Assembly (NCBI RefSeq): GCF_016742135.1
Contig: NZ_JACVCG010000001.1
Coordinates: 248,001-312,000 of the forward strand
Length of the DNA: 64,000 bases
Source: Brevundimonas sp.
GTDB taxonomy: Bacteria; Pseudomonadota; Alphaproteobacteria; Caulobacterales; Caulobacteraceae
Reading direction: 5' to 3'
In this document: one piece after another, positions 24,825 through 33,150 of the stretch
Layout: every line of letters starts with the position of its first letter
How positions within the stretch are numbered: the first letter of the stretch is position 1
Notes under the pieces: model-generated
What the model saw: the letters and a program-made list of their open reading frames with translations, nothing else
What the model was told of the DNA's origin: nothing
Databases searched by the model: none
Translations under genes and position numbers: made by a program

Positions 24825-25802
24825 ATGCGTCACGACAAGGCCGCGATGATTCTGGACCTGGCCCGCCGTCTGGCGGCCAGCTCCGAAGGCCTGTCGCTGG
24901 ACGACATGGCCCGCGACCTCGCCGTCAGCCGCCGCACGGCCGAGCGCATGCGCGACGCCGTCCTGATGATGTTTCCGGCGGCCGAGGAGGTCTCCGATCC
25001 GCCGCACAAGCGCTGGCGCATCCGCGGTGGCCTGTCCGCCTTTGAACAGGCGCCGACCGCCGCCGAACTGGTCGAACTGGCCAAGGCCGCCTCGGCGCTC
25101 CGCCTGTCGGGCGAGCCATCCCGAGCCACTGCGCTGGAGTCGCTGGAGCGAAAGATCAAATCGGCCATGCGCTCGACCACCCTCAACCGTCTGGCCCCGG
25201 ATCTCGAGGCCCTCGTCCGGGCCGAGACCATCGCCGTCCAGGCCGGCCCGCGCCCCACGGCGGACGAGGCCGAGCTGACCCCCATCCGTCACGCCGTCCT
25301 GGCCGAGCGTCCGCTGGGTTTTGTCTACAGCCGCCCCGGCGCCCCCTCGCGCCGGCGGATCGTCACCCCCTGCGGCCTGATGTTCGGCCGGGCCAACTAT
25401 CTGGTCGCCGCCGACCGCGATAGCGGCCGCATCCAGACCTTCCGCCTCGACCGGATGAGCGCCATCACGGTGGAAGAGGGCACCGCCCGCCCGCCCGAAG
25501 GCTTTGACCTCCAGGCCTTCGCCTCCCGCTCCTTCGGCATCTATCAGGACGAGGTCGAGAACGTGGAATTGCTGATCACGCCCGAGGGCGCGGACGAGGC
25601 CCGGGCCTGGCGCTGGCACCCCACCCAGTCGCTCGAGGACCTGCCCGACGGCTCGGTGCGCGTGCGCTTTACCGCCTCGGGCATGCGCGAACTGGCCTGG
25701 CATTTGTTCACCTGGGGCCATCAGGTCCGCATCCTCGCCCCCGACCGCCTCAAGACCGCCATGGCCGAGGCGCTGGACGCGGCGAGGGGGGCGTTGAGCT
25801 AG
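24825..25802 (+). CDS. WYL-domain transcriptional regulator
   Basis: A 325-residue regulator with an N-terminal DeoR/HTH_11-like winged helix (residues about 5-60: KAAMILDLARRLAASSEGLSLDDMA... VSRRTAERMRDAV). A WYL ligand-sensing domain (about 150-230) follows, with FGRANYLVAADRDSGRIQTFRLDRM. A C-terminal WCX-like region ends it. WYL proteins often sense nucleotides or nucleic acid fragments and control DNA repair or defence genes. No such genes are adjacent, only the small divergent protein. Confidence 0.9.
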   Translation: MRHDKAAMILDLARRLAASSEGLSLDDMARDLAVSRRTAERMRDAVLMMFPAAEEVSDPPHKRWRIRGGLSAFEQAPTAAELVELAKAASALRLSGEPSRATALESLERKIKSAMRSTTLNRLAPDLEALVRAETIAVQAGPRPTADEAELTPIRHAVLAERPLGFVYSRPGAPSRRRIVTPCGLMFGRANYLVAADRDSGRIQTFRLDRMSAITVEEGTARPPEGFDLQAFASRSFGIYQDEVENVELLITPEGADEARAWRWHPTQSLEDLPDGSVRVRFTASGMRELAWHLFTWGHQVRILAPDRLKTAMAEALDAARGALS

Positions 25803-25894
25803 GCTTTCCCATTGCAGACCCGGGCCCGGCCACTACTGTTGGATCAAGGACCATGCGGGATTCGAGTCTCCGCGACGGATGTCAGGGGAATCCC

Positions 25895-26272
25895 ATGTCG
25901 ATCTCCTTCGAATTGGATCAGGCGCGTCGCAGGGCCATCGCCACCGTGCCGCCGGGGACTTCCTGGATCAAATTCGAAAAGGCGGTCCTCGCTGCCGTGG
26001 CCGGCGACCCCGACCTGACCGACTGGAACTGGATCATCGATGATCAGGGCCCGATCGACGATGTCGACGTGGGTGGCATGGTGCGCATCGGCGAGACCTT
26101 CTGCCGACTGGCCAGCGCTGCCGGTCGCAACACCTACACCGTTGTCGTCACCACGGACCGCTTCTTCGATACATGGGCCCGTGTGATCGATCTGAACTAC
26201 GGGGAACGCAGGCACCACGGGGCTCCGACCCTTGCGGCCGCCATCGCCCTGCTGGACAGGCTGGAGACGTGA
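25895..26272 (+). CDS. Hypothetical protein
   Basis: A 125-residue soluble protein beginning MSISFELDQARRRA. ATG 25895 follows a GGGGAA ribosome-binding site and is preferred to an ATG 42 bases upstream. The alternating hydrophobic pattern (ATVPPGTSWIKFEKAVLAAV, then NTYTVVVTTDRFFDTWARVI, then LAAAIALLDRL) hints at a small alpha/beta fold like STAS/SpoIIAA-type proteins, but I cannot confirm this. No catalytic motif seen. Confidence 0.6.
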   Translation: MSISFELDQARRRAIATVPPGTSWIKFEKAVLAAVAGDPDLTDWNWIIDDQGPIDDVDVGGMVRIGETFCRLASAAGRNTYTVVVTTDRFFDTWARVIDLNYGERRHHGAPTLAAAIALLDRLET

Positions 26273-26298
26273 GGCTGACATCGCCGCCCCCTCCGTCA

Positions 26299-26340
26299 CG
26301 ACGCTTGCGCGTCGCGCCACCTCCCCATGACATGGGGAGG
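26299..26340. repeat. Paired inverted repeats in a 239-base intergenic gap
   Basis: Two stems: CGACGC/GCGTCG around TTGC (26299-26314) and CCTCCCCATG/CATGGGGAGG around a single A (26320-26340), followed on the plus strand by AGATAAAAAA. The latter resembles other CCTCCCC-type hairpins in this window (30871-31006 and 52957-52977). The rest of 26273-26511 shows no gene. Confidence 0.5.
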
Positions 26341-26511
26341 AGATAAAAAAGGGCGGCCCGGGCCCTTGAGCCCCCGCCGTTGACCCCCGCACCCCCTCGC
26401 TGTGGTCTTTGTGGCTTCTCTTCGCTGTGGTCTCTGTGAAGAACCCCTGACGGTCAGCCCCCTACCACCCCCCGTCCGTTTCTGACGCACCCGCGTGCCA
26501 GCCTCCCTGGC

Positions 26512-27120
26512 ATGACCCACGCCGCCCCATCCCCATCCCCCGCCCCCGACGACGTCTGGACGGTCGCGCGCGAGGCCTATCTGGCGGGGTCGACCGCCGC
26601 CATGGTCTGTCGCGAGCTGGCACTGTCGCCGTCCACCTTCTGGCAACGCGCCGCGCGTGAAGGGTGGTTGCGCCGCGACCATCCGCGCCGGGCCGACACC
26701 CTGCCGCCCCTCGCGCCGGTCAATCTGGATGACCCCGTCGATGATCTGTGGACCGCGCTCGACAAGGTCTGGCACCGCATCTGCGCTGCGCTGGATGCCG
26801 GGGATGCGGCCGGGGCCGTGCGCTGGACGCGGGTCCATGCCCAGCTGAAGGCCACGGCCACCGCCGAGAACCAGGCCCGGGCCGCCGAGCGCCGCCGCGC
26901 CGCCCATCAGCAAAGCCTCGATGCGCTGCGCGAAAGCGAGGCCATCGTCCGCGCCGCCGAGGCCCAGCTGGCCGCCCTCCACGCCCAGCAGGCCGTCTCG
27001 GAAGTGGAGAAAGTGGAGTCTGTTTTGCGGGACTCCACTCCACCCCCGGCGCAACAGCCCCAACCACCCCTCAACCGCGCCCAGCGCCGCCGCCTGCAGA
27101 AGCGGGGGAGCGGCCCCTGA
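26512..27120 (+). CDS. HTH and coiled-coil protein of unknown function
   Basis: A 202-residue protein. Residues 15-55 look like a helix-turn-helix of the terminase-small-subunit or homeodomain type (AREAYLAGSTAAMVCRELAL, then FWQRAAREGWLRRDHP). Residues about 85-165 are an Ala/Gln/Arg/Glu-rich predicted coiled coil. The tail is Pro-rich and ends with basic AQRRRLQKRG. No phage genes lie nearby. A ten-base-loop hairpin with nine-base arms lies inside the coding region (27012-27039). Function unknown; DNA binding is inferred. Confidence 0.6.
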   Translation: MTHAAPSPSPAPDDVWTVAREAYLAGSTAAMVCRELALSPSTFWQRAAREGWLRRDHPRRADTLPPLAPVNLDDPVDDLWTALDKVWHRICAALDAGDAAGAVRWTRVHAQLKATATAENQARAAERRRAAHQQSLDALRESEAIVRAAEAQLAALHAQQAVSEVEKVESVLRDSTPPPAQQPQPPLNRAQRRRLQKRGSGP

Positions 27121-27123
27121 GCC

Positions 27124-27774
27124 TTAAACGCCGCCGGACTGCCCTTGCGGGCCCGTCACGGATACCAGCGTCAGTCCCAGCATGGCCCCCACCGCCGCGA
27201 TCAGCGCATTGGCGCCGAACAGCGCGAATCCGGCCGCGCCCATCACGGCCCCCGCCAGAAGCCCCAGCCACAGCAGCAGGAACGGCACCCATCCGAACCG
27301 CTCCCCGCCCCACAGCGCCACGGTGATCCGCTTGCCCAGCTTCACCAGGGTGCCGGTCATATAGGTCAGGCCGACCCGGACCTCGCCATTCTCGGCAAAG
27401 ACGGTGTTCTGCGCCCCCATCGCCAGCGCCAGCGGGATCGCCGCCAGAACCCCGAGGTCCAGCCAGTGCGCCACCAGCGACAACGCCAGAAGGCCGGTCA
27501 CCAGTCCCAGGATCGCCGACTCCTTGGACGCCCGGGCCAGCCGGCCGACGCTGGCGCCCACGACCACCCCGATCACAAAGGCCAGGATCAACCCGCCCGC
27601 GACGACAGCGGTCCAGTTCCCGCCCGCCAGGCCGACCCCCAACCGCGTCGAATTTCCACTCATGAACGACACGAAAAACCCGCCCGTCATCAGAAATCCA
27701 ATGACATCGACAAACCCGGCCACCGCCGAAAAGGCGGCCGCCAACAGCTTGGCGCGCGGGTCGAGCTGCAGCAT
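27124..27774 (-). CDS. YoaK/DUF1275-family membrane protein
   Basis: A 216-residue integral membrane protein with six hydrophobic segments and the family's N-terminal GFVDVIGFLMTGGFFVSFMSGNSTRL and the later MGAQNTVF and TYMTGTLVKLG segments. DUF1275 proteins are six-helix membrane proteins of unknown transport role. ATG 27774 (MLQLDPRAK) is chosen; an alternative start at 27792 would overlap the upstream regulator gene. It starts four bases after the stop of the ScfR-type regulator and is probably co-transcribed with it. Confidence 0.85.
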   Translation of the reverse strand: MLQLDPRAKLLAAAFSAVAGFVDVIGFLMTGGFFVSFMSGNSTRLGVGLAGGNWTAVVAGGLILAFVIGVVVGASVGRLARASKESAILGLVTGLLALSLVAHWLDLGVLAAIPLALAMGAQNTVFAENGEVRVGLTYMTGTLVKLGKRITVALWGGERFGWVPFLLLWLGLLAGAVMGAAGFALFGANALIAAVGAMLGLTLVSVTGPQGQSGGV

Positions 27775-27778
27775 GGGG

Positions 27779-29200
27779 CTACCCCGCCTCAAACGGATAA
27801 GGACTGACCGACTTGGCCCAGTCGTCTACGGCCAGCGGCCGGTCCAGCGGCGGGGCGGCGCGCTCGGCGCAGGGGTGGCGGTGGCACAGCCGGCAGGCCG
27901 GGCCGATCGGCGTGACCTCCGGCGCGGTCAGGTCCAGCCCCCGGCTGTAGACCAGCCGGGGCGCATGCTTCAGCTCGCACCCCAGACCGATGGCCAGATC
28001 CTGCCCATCCTCGGCCCCGTCGCCCTGCCGCCCGACCGTGCGCGCCAGGGTGAACCAGCGCCCGCCCTCCGGCGTCTCGATGATCTGGGTGACGATCCGC
28101 CCGGGCGTCCGGAAGGCCGCATGCAGCCGCCAGCGCGGGCACGCCCCGCCGAACCGCGAGAACGGAAACGCGCCCGAGGCATAGCGTTTGGAGATATTGC
28201 CCGCCTGATCGACCCGCATCAGGAAGAAGGGCACCCCCCGCGCCGTGGGCCGGGACAGGGTGGTCAGCCGGTGTGCCGCCTGCTCGAACGAGACGCCGAA
28301 CCGCGCCGTCAGTCGCCCGAGGTCATAGGCTGTGTCCTCAGCGGTTGCCTGAAACGGGCTGTAGGGCATCAGGGTCGCGGCCGCGAGCGTATTGGTCAGC
28401 GACACCTTCAGCAGCCGCCGGGTCGCCTCATCCGGGGGCCGGGCCGCCCCGGTCATCGCCTCCAGCTCGGCCCCGTGCTCGCTCAAGGCCAGCTGATAGG
28501 CGACGGCAAAGGCCCGCGACGACGGCCCCAGCGTCTCGGACAGCAGCAACCGTCGCCGGTGCGGATCGAACCGCCGCGTCCACTCGACCATCACCTCGGC
28601 CGGCATCACCTTGACGGTCAGGTGGTGGCGGCTGACCAGTCGCGCCCGCGCCGCAGCCTCGAAGCTGTCGTGCACCCCGCCCGCCGGGTCGAACAGGGCG
28701 GCATGAAGCGCCTCGCCCAGCGTATCCAGCTCGGCGAAATGGTTGTTCCGCGACTGGATGTGGTCGCGCACCCAATCCGAAGGCGTGCCGGTCTCGACCC
28801 CGCCGTGCTCGGCCTCGATCCGGCTGCGGCTGCGCTGTTCGGCCAGCGACCGGTAAAGGCGGATCAGGGCCTCGGCCGCCCCCGGCAGGTCCTCGCCCAG
28901 CTGCAGGATTTCATGGCGCGGCACGCTGATGCCGGAAAACAGGGGGTCGGCGAACACCTCGGTCAGCTCGGCCTCGCCCACCCCGCCCTGGTTCAGGGCG
29001 CGCAGATCGACGTCATAGGTCTCGGCCAGCCGCAGCAGCAGCTGCGCCGTCACCGGCCGCTGGTTGCGTTCTATGTGATTGAGATAGCTGGGGGAAACCC
29101 CCAGGTCGGCGGCCATGGCCGTCTGCGTCAGGTCCAGCTCACGCCGCAGCCGCTTCAGCCGCCCCCCCAGAAACAGCTTGCGATCCGGCGCCTGATCCAT
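27779..29200 (-). CDS. ScfR/RamB-type XRE regulator of acyl/acetate metabolism
   Basis: A 473-residue regulator with an XRE helix-turn-helix at residues about 12-70 (RLKRLRRELDLTQTAMAADL, GVSPSYLNHIERNQRPV). An IrrE/ImmA-like region lacking an evident HExxH follows. The C-terminal short-chain fatty-acid regulator domain (DUF2083) has Cys pairs (CPRWRLHAAF, CELKHA, CRLCHRHPCAERAAPP). RamB, the actinobacterial relative, controls isocitrate lyase. Here the gene is divergent from aceA with repeated palindromes between them, so the same control is likely. Effector unknown, probably an acyl-CoA or metabolite of C2 growth. Confidence 0.9.
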   Translation of the reverse strand: MDQAPDRKLFLGGRLKRLRRELDLTQTAMAADLGVSPSYLNHIERNQRPVTAQLLLRLAETYDVDLRALNQGGVGEAELTEVFADPLFSGISVPRHEILQLGEDLPGAAEALIRLYRSLAEQRSRSRIEAEHGGVETGTPSDWVRDHIQSRNNHFAELDTLGEALHAALFDPAGGVHDSFEAAARARLVSRHHLTVKVMPAEVMVEWTRRFDPHRRRLLLSETLGPSSRAFAVAYQLALSEHGAELEAMTGAARPPDEATRRLLKVSLTNTLAAATLMPYSPFQATAEDTAYDLGRLTARFGVSFEQAAHRLTTLSRPTARGVPFFLMRVDQAGNISKRYASGAFPFSRFGGACPRWRLHAAFRTPGRIVTQIIETPEGGRWFTLARTVGRQGDGAEDGQDLAIGLGCELKHAPRLVYSRGLDLTAPEVTPIGPACRLCHRHPCAERAAPPLDRPLAVDDWAKSVSPYPFEAG

Positions 29201-29211
29201 GGTCGCACTCT

Positions 29212-29224
29212 GTCATATTGTGAC
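29212..29224. promoter_or_regulatory. Operator 1 in the regulator/aceA divergent region
   Basis: GTCATATTGTGAC, a palindromic GTCA-N5-TGAC site starting 12 bases upstream of the regulator start codon. It is repeated 25 bp away at 29237-29249. Confidence 0.6.
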
Positions 29225-29236
29225 GGGCTTGCAAGT

Positions 29237-29249
29237 GTCATGATGTGAC
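29237..29249. promoter_or_regulatory. Operator 2 in the regulator/aceA divergent region
   Basis: GTCATGATGTGAC matches the site at 29212-29224 in 11 of 13 positions with the same GTCA-N5-TGAC symmetry. Between them lies CTTGCAAG (29228-29235), which resembles the core of the known RamB site. Confidence 0.6.
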
Positions 29250-29359
29250 TAACTGTCAGGATTACGGCCTGTCCCTGTGTATCAATCGTGACTGTCGCGT
29301 GTTTCCTTCCTCGCAACCGGTGGCCGCGCGCCGCCTGCATCCAAGACGAGGGACTACCC

Positions 29360-30640
29360 ATGACCACTTTCGCCGATCTGGTGCCGTCGCCCAAGGGCCG
29401 CTTCGACGGGATCGAACGCCCCTACACGCCGGAAGACGTCCTGCGTCTGCGCGGTTCGGTGCCGATCACCCACACCCTGGCCGAGCGCGGCGCCAATCGC
29501 CTCTGGGAACTGCTGCACAGCGAGCCTTACATCAATGCCCTGGGCGCCGTGACCGGCAACCAGGCCATGCAGATGGTCCGCGCGGGCCTGAAGGCCATCT
29601 ATCTGTCCGGCTGGCAGGTCGCCGCCGACGCCAATACCGCCGGGGCCATGTACCCGGACCAGTCGCTCTACCCGGCCAATGCCGCGCCGGAACTGTGCCG
29701 CCGCATCAACCGCACCCTGCAGCGCGCCGACCAGATCGAGCATGCCGAAGGCGGGGCGAAACGCGACTGGTTCGCCCCGATCGTCGCCGACGCCGAGGCC
29801 GGCTTCGGCGGGCCGCTGAACAGCTTCGAGATCATGAAGGCCTTCATCGAGGCGGGCGCTGCCGGTGTCCACTTCGAGGACCAGCTGGCCAGTGAGAAGA
29901 AGTGCGGCCACCTCGGCGGCAAGGTGCTGATCCCGACCCAGGCGCATGAGCGCAATCTGGTCGCCGCCCGTCTGGCCGCCGATGTTATGGGCACGCCGAC
30001 GATCACCGTTGCCCGCACCGATGCCGAGTCGGCCCAGCTGATCACCTCGGACATCGACGAGCGCGACCACCCCTTCATCAACCGCGAGGACCGCACGCCC
30101 GAGGGCTTCTTCCGCCTCAAGCCCGGCACCGGCCTTGACCACTGCATCGCCCGCGGCCTAGCCTATGCCAACATCGCCGACCTTTTGTGGTGGGAGACCT
30201 CCCACCCCGACCTCGACGATGCAAAGAAGTTCGCCGAGGCCATCCAGAAGGAGCACCCCGGCAAGCTGATGGCCTACAACTGCTCGCCCTCCTTCAACTG
30301 GGAGGCCAGGCTGGACAAGGAGACCATCGCGAAGTTCCAGCGCGAGCTGGGCGCCATGGGCTACAAGTTCCAGTTCGTGACCCTGGCGGGCTTCCACAGC
30401 CTGAATAACGGCATGTTCGAGCTGGCCTCCGGCTACCGCGACCGCGGCATGGCGGCCTACTCCGAGCTGCAACAGCGCGAGTTCGCCAACGAGGCCGCCG
30501 GCTACACCGCCACCCGCCACCAGCGCGAGGTCGGCACCGGCTATTTCGACCAGGTCGCCACCGTCATCTCGAACGGCCAGTCCTCGACCACGGCGCTCAA
30601 GGACTCGACCGAAACCGCCCAGTTCGTCGCTGCCGAATAG
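29360..30640 (+). CDS. aceA: Isocitrate lyase
   Basis: A 426-residue isocitrate lyase that cleaves isocitrate to glyoxylate and succinate in the glyoxylate shunt, allowing growth on acetate and fatty acids. The catalytic loop KKCGH is at residues 180-184. [29 protein letters not shown] (across residues 62-90), [20 protein letters not shown] and the C-terminal [15 protein letters not shown] are standard. ATG 29360 is the family start; an upstream in-frame GTG would add a non-conserved leader. No malate synthase gene lies next to it. Confidence 0.97.
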   Translation: MTTFADLVPSPKGRFDGIERPYTPEDVLRLRGSVPITHTLAERGANRLWELLHSEPYINALGAVTGNQAMQMVRAGLKAIYLSGWQVAADANTAGAMYPDQSLYPANAAPELCRRINRTLQRADQIEHAEGGAKRDWFAPIVADAEAGFGGPLNSFEIMKAFIEAGAAGVHFEDQLASEKKCGHLGGKVLIPTQAHERNLVAARLAADVMGTPTITVARTDAESAQLITSDIDERDHPFINREDRTPEGFFRLKPGTGLDHCIARGLAYANIADLLWWETSHPDLDDAKKFAEAIQKEHPGKLMAYNCSPSFNWEARLDKETIAKFQRELGAMGYKFQFVTLAGFHSLNNGMFELASGYRDRGMAAYSELQQREFANEAAGYTATRHQREVGTGYFDQVATVISNGQSSTTALKDSTETAQFVAAE

Positions 30641-30654
30641 GAAAGGACCCCACC

Positions 30655-30864
30655 ATGGAACCCATCAAATCCACCGACGGCATCATCGACTTCTGCCTCG
30701 CCCCGCTCAGCCTCGACACGGGCTCCGAGGCCGAACGCGAGGTCCGCCGCCGCATGACCCACGTCATCCGCACGCTTCAGGCCAAACTGGCGGCGCCCGT
30801 CGCCGTCGACTTCTCGAACATGCCCTCACAGGTCATCAACGAAGCCGCCCACGGGTACGAATAA
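30655..30864 (+). CDS. Small hypothetical protein downstream of aceA
   Basis: A 69-residue protein starting 14 bases after aceA with an AAAGGA ribosome-binding site. It has no signal peptide or membrane segment. A basic amphipathic helix (EREVRRRMTHVIRTLQAKL) forms its centre. Position suggests co-transcription with aceA, followed by a strong palindromic terminator element. Function unknown. Confidence 0.6.
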   Translation: MEPIKSTDGIIDFCLAPLSLDTGSEAEREVRRRMTHVIRTLQAKLAAPVAVDFSNMPSQVINEAAHGYE

Positions 30865-30870
30865 GGAAAT

Positions 30871-31013
30871 CCTCCCCCGACGCGAAGCTTCGGGGGAGGG
30901 GGACCACGGAGTGGTGGAGGGGGTGGAAACCGGACACCGGCGGCTGGAGGTCGCCCCCTCCACCCCCCTTCGGGCGGTCCCCCTCCCCCGTGAAGGACGG
31001 GGGAGGATCTTTT
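30871..31013. repeat. Extensively palindromic intergenic element acting as terminator
   Basis: Two GC hairpins bound a central inverted repeat. The first is CCTCCCCCGA/TCGGGGGAGG (30871-30880, 30890-30899). The second is CCTCCCCCGT/ACGGGGGAGG (30982-30991, 30997-31006), followed by ATCTTTT. The middle contains GGTGGAGGGGG facing CCCCCTCCACC. It fills the gap between convergent aceA-side and L,D-transpeptidase genes and resembles a REP/BIME-type element. Confidence 0.7.
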
Positions 31014-31704
31014 AGCTGAACGCGAACAGCAGGCGGCCCTCGCCCATCCGCTCGCGCAGGCCCGGCAGGTCGGCGTGGGCGACCGAGAAGCAGCCGTAGG
31101 ACCGGCCCAGCTTGCCCTCGCGCTCCAGGAATTCCGGATCGGCGTAGTCAGCGCCGTGGACGATGATGGCCCGCTCGCGCGCCTTGTCGTTGGAATACTC
31201 CAGCCCGTCCAGCAGGACATTCGGCCCCTGCTGCGGACCCCAGTTCGGGCCTGCGGTCACATAGGACCCGACCGACGACATGTAGCTTTCCGGTGTGTTC
31301 GAAAAGGTGCGCGGAACCCCCGTATGCTCGGGATCCGATCCCCGGCCGTGGCTGGTCCGAAGCGCGGTCACCGTCCCGGCCAGCAGGTCGACCTCATACA
31401 GGCGCGGCTGGGACGAATGGACCTTGAAATCGACCAGATACATCCGGTCCCGCTGCGGGATCCGGCGGTGGTGGATGTCCAGCGCGGCCATGGCCCGGTC
31501 CATCACTTCCTTGCGCACCAGACCCTTGGGGTCCAGGGGCGCGGGGTCTGCACTGGCAAGCACCGTCGGCTCAATCAGCGGGGCCGGCACCGGCTCGGGC
31601 ATGACCAGCGGTGCGGCCAGCTCAACCGTGCTGGCGGTGGCGGACGAGCATCCGGCCAGAAGCGCGGAGCCCCCCAGGATCAGTCCTCGTCTCGATATCC
31701 GCAT
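31012..31704 (-). CDS. L,D-transpeptidase catalytic-domain protein (YkuD_2 type)
   Basis: A 230-residue envelope protein. From ATG 31704 it begins MRISRRGLILGG, with twin Arg and a lipobox (LLAGC, Cys near residue 19), so it may be a Tat-exported lipoprotein. The catalytic region has HGADYADPEFLEREGKLGRSYGCFSV (across the last 50 residues), with the nucleophile Cys in S-x-GC and the His before it. This is typical of the murein L,D-transpeptidase catalytic family that includes YkuD_2. It may cross-link peptidoglycan or attach proteins to it. A longer start at 31749 is possible. Confidence 0.82.
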   Translation of the reverse strand: MRISRRGLILGGSALLAGCSSATASTVELAAPLVMPEPVPAPLIEPTVLASADPAPLDPKGLVRKEVMDRAMAALDIHHRRIPQRDRMYLVDFKVHSSQPRLYEVDLLAGTVTALRTSHGRGSDPEHTGVPRTFSNTPESYMSSVGSYVTAGPNWGPQQGPNVLLDGLEYSNDKARERAIIVHGADYADPEFLEREGKLGRSYGCFSVAHADLPGLRERMGEGRLLFAFS

Positions 31705-31830
31705 GCGACGCCCTGTTTGCGGTTCAACGATGATGTCGACTTGTTTCAAATCCGCACGGCCATATCAACCTGAGCCTTGGCGAAACCCCACATCGGCCTA
31801 TGGTGCAAACCTCGTACCGGGGAGGGGAAG

Positions 31831-33147
31831 ATGCGTTCGATCCTGATGGCGATTGGCCTGTGGCTGCTGTCGACGGTGCCCAGCCTGGCACAGCAAGCGG
31901 CGGTCCCGACTGGCCTTTCTCCTGATGGGGGAACGACGTTCCTGCAGGTCGGTCGTCTGCTCGCCGACCCGGGAACCGGCAGAATTCTTACGGATAAAAC
32001 TGTCGTGATCACGGGTGGCCGGGTGGTCGAGATCCGCGACGGCTTCGTCGGCGAGGGCCGGGTCATCGACCTGCGGGACGCCTTCGTCCTGCCCGGCCTG
32101 ATCGACAGCCACGTCCATCTGACCAGCCAGCAAAGCCCGACCGGCCGCCTGGACGCCGTCACCCTCTCGACCTCCGACCGGGCGCTGATCGGGGCCCGCC
32201 ATGCCCGGCTGACCCTGATGGCGGGCTTCACCACCGTGGCCGATCTGGGCGGAGCCAATGAAGCGGTCTTCGCCCTGCGCGACGCCATTCGGCGCGGCGA
32301 TGTGATCGGCCCCCGCATCATCGCCTCGGGCTCCTCTGTGTCCATCCACGGCGGCCACGGCGATGCCAACGGCTATCGGGATGAGGTCCTGCACGTGCTG
32401 TCCTCGCCCAGCGTCTGCTCGGGCGTCGACGACTGCATGCGGGCCGTCCGCGAACAGGTCCGGGCCGGGGCTGACGTCATCAAGATCACCGCGACCGGCG
32501 GCGTCCTGTCGAACACGGCCGCCGGTCTGGGCCAGCAGTTCACCGAGGCCGAGCTGGCCGCCATCGTCGAGGCCGCCCACCGCATGGGCCGCCGCGTCAC
32601 CGCCCACGCCCACGGCACCGACGGCATCAACGCCTTCCTCCGCGCCGGGGGCGACTCGATCGAGCACGGCACCTACCTCGATGACGAGTCGATCCGGCTG
32701 ATGCGTCAGAGCGGTGCCTGGCTGGTGCCGACCCTGATGGCCGGGGACTATGTCGCGCGCGTTGCCTCGGGCCCCGACAACTTCTTCACCCCCGCCCAGA
32801 CGGAGAAGGCCCTGCAGGCCGGACCCCTGATGCTGGACATGGCCGGTCGCGCCCACCGGGGCGGCGTGCGGATCGCGTTCGGCACCGACTCCGGGGTCTC
32901 GGCCCACGGCGACAATGCGCAGGAGTTCGCCCTGCTGGTTCGCGCCGGCCTGACCCCGCTGGAAGCCATCCAGACCGCCACTGTCAACGCCGCCGAACAC
33001 CTCGGCATCGCCGATCAGGCCGGCCGCATCGCGCCGGGCATGCCCGCCGACCTGATCGCCGTACGCGGCGACCCGCTCAGCGACGTCACCGTGCTGGAAC
33101 GCGTCACCTTCGTCATGAAGGGCGGGGTGGTCTACAAGTCGGAATAG
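31831..33147 (+). CDS. Exported metal-dependent amidohydrolase (Xaa-Pro/Xaa-Lys dipeptidase type)
   Basis: A 438-residue amidohydrolase with a signal peptide (MRSILMAIGLWLLSTVPSLAQ). The metal ligands are visible in order: DSHVHL, the carbamylated Lys in ADVIKITATGG, HAHG, EHGTYLD and the final Asp in FGTDSGV. Several caulobacterial members of this group hydrolyse L-Xaa-Pro or L-Xaa-Arg/Lys dipeptides, so a periplasmic dipeptidase role is plausible. ATG 31831 follows GGAGGGGAAG; an upstream start at 31777 lacks this and would break the signal peptide. Confidence 0.88.
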   Translation: MRSILMAIGLWLLSTVPSLAQQAAVPTGLSPDGGTTFLQVGRLLADPGTGRILTDKTVVITGGRVVEIRDGFVGEGRVIDLRDAFVLPGLIDSHVHLTSQQSPTGRLDAVTLSTSDRALIGARHARLTLMAGFTTVADLGGANEAVFALRDAIRRGDVIGPRIIASGSSVSIHGGHGDANGYRDEVLHVLSSPSVCSGVDDCMRAVREQVRAGADVIKITATGGVLSNTAAGLGQQFTEAELAAIVEAAHRMGRRVTAHAHGTDGINAFLRAGGDSIEHGTYLDDESIRLMRQSGAWLVPTLMAGDYVARVASGPDNFFTPAQTEKALQAGPLMLDMAGRAHRGGVRIAFGTDSGVSAHGDNAQEFALLVRAGLTPLEAIQTATVNAAEHLGIADQAGRIAPGMPADLIAVRGDPLSDVTVLERVTFVMKGGVVYKSE

Positions 33148-33150
33148 GCC

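Noticed and set aside
31777-31830. Upstream extension of the amidohydrolase gene
   Set aside because: It lacks a ribosome-binding site and would place 18 hydrophilic residues in front of a clear signal peptide.
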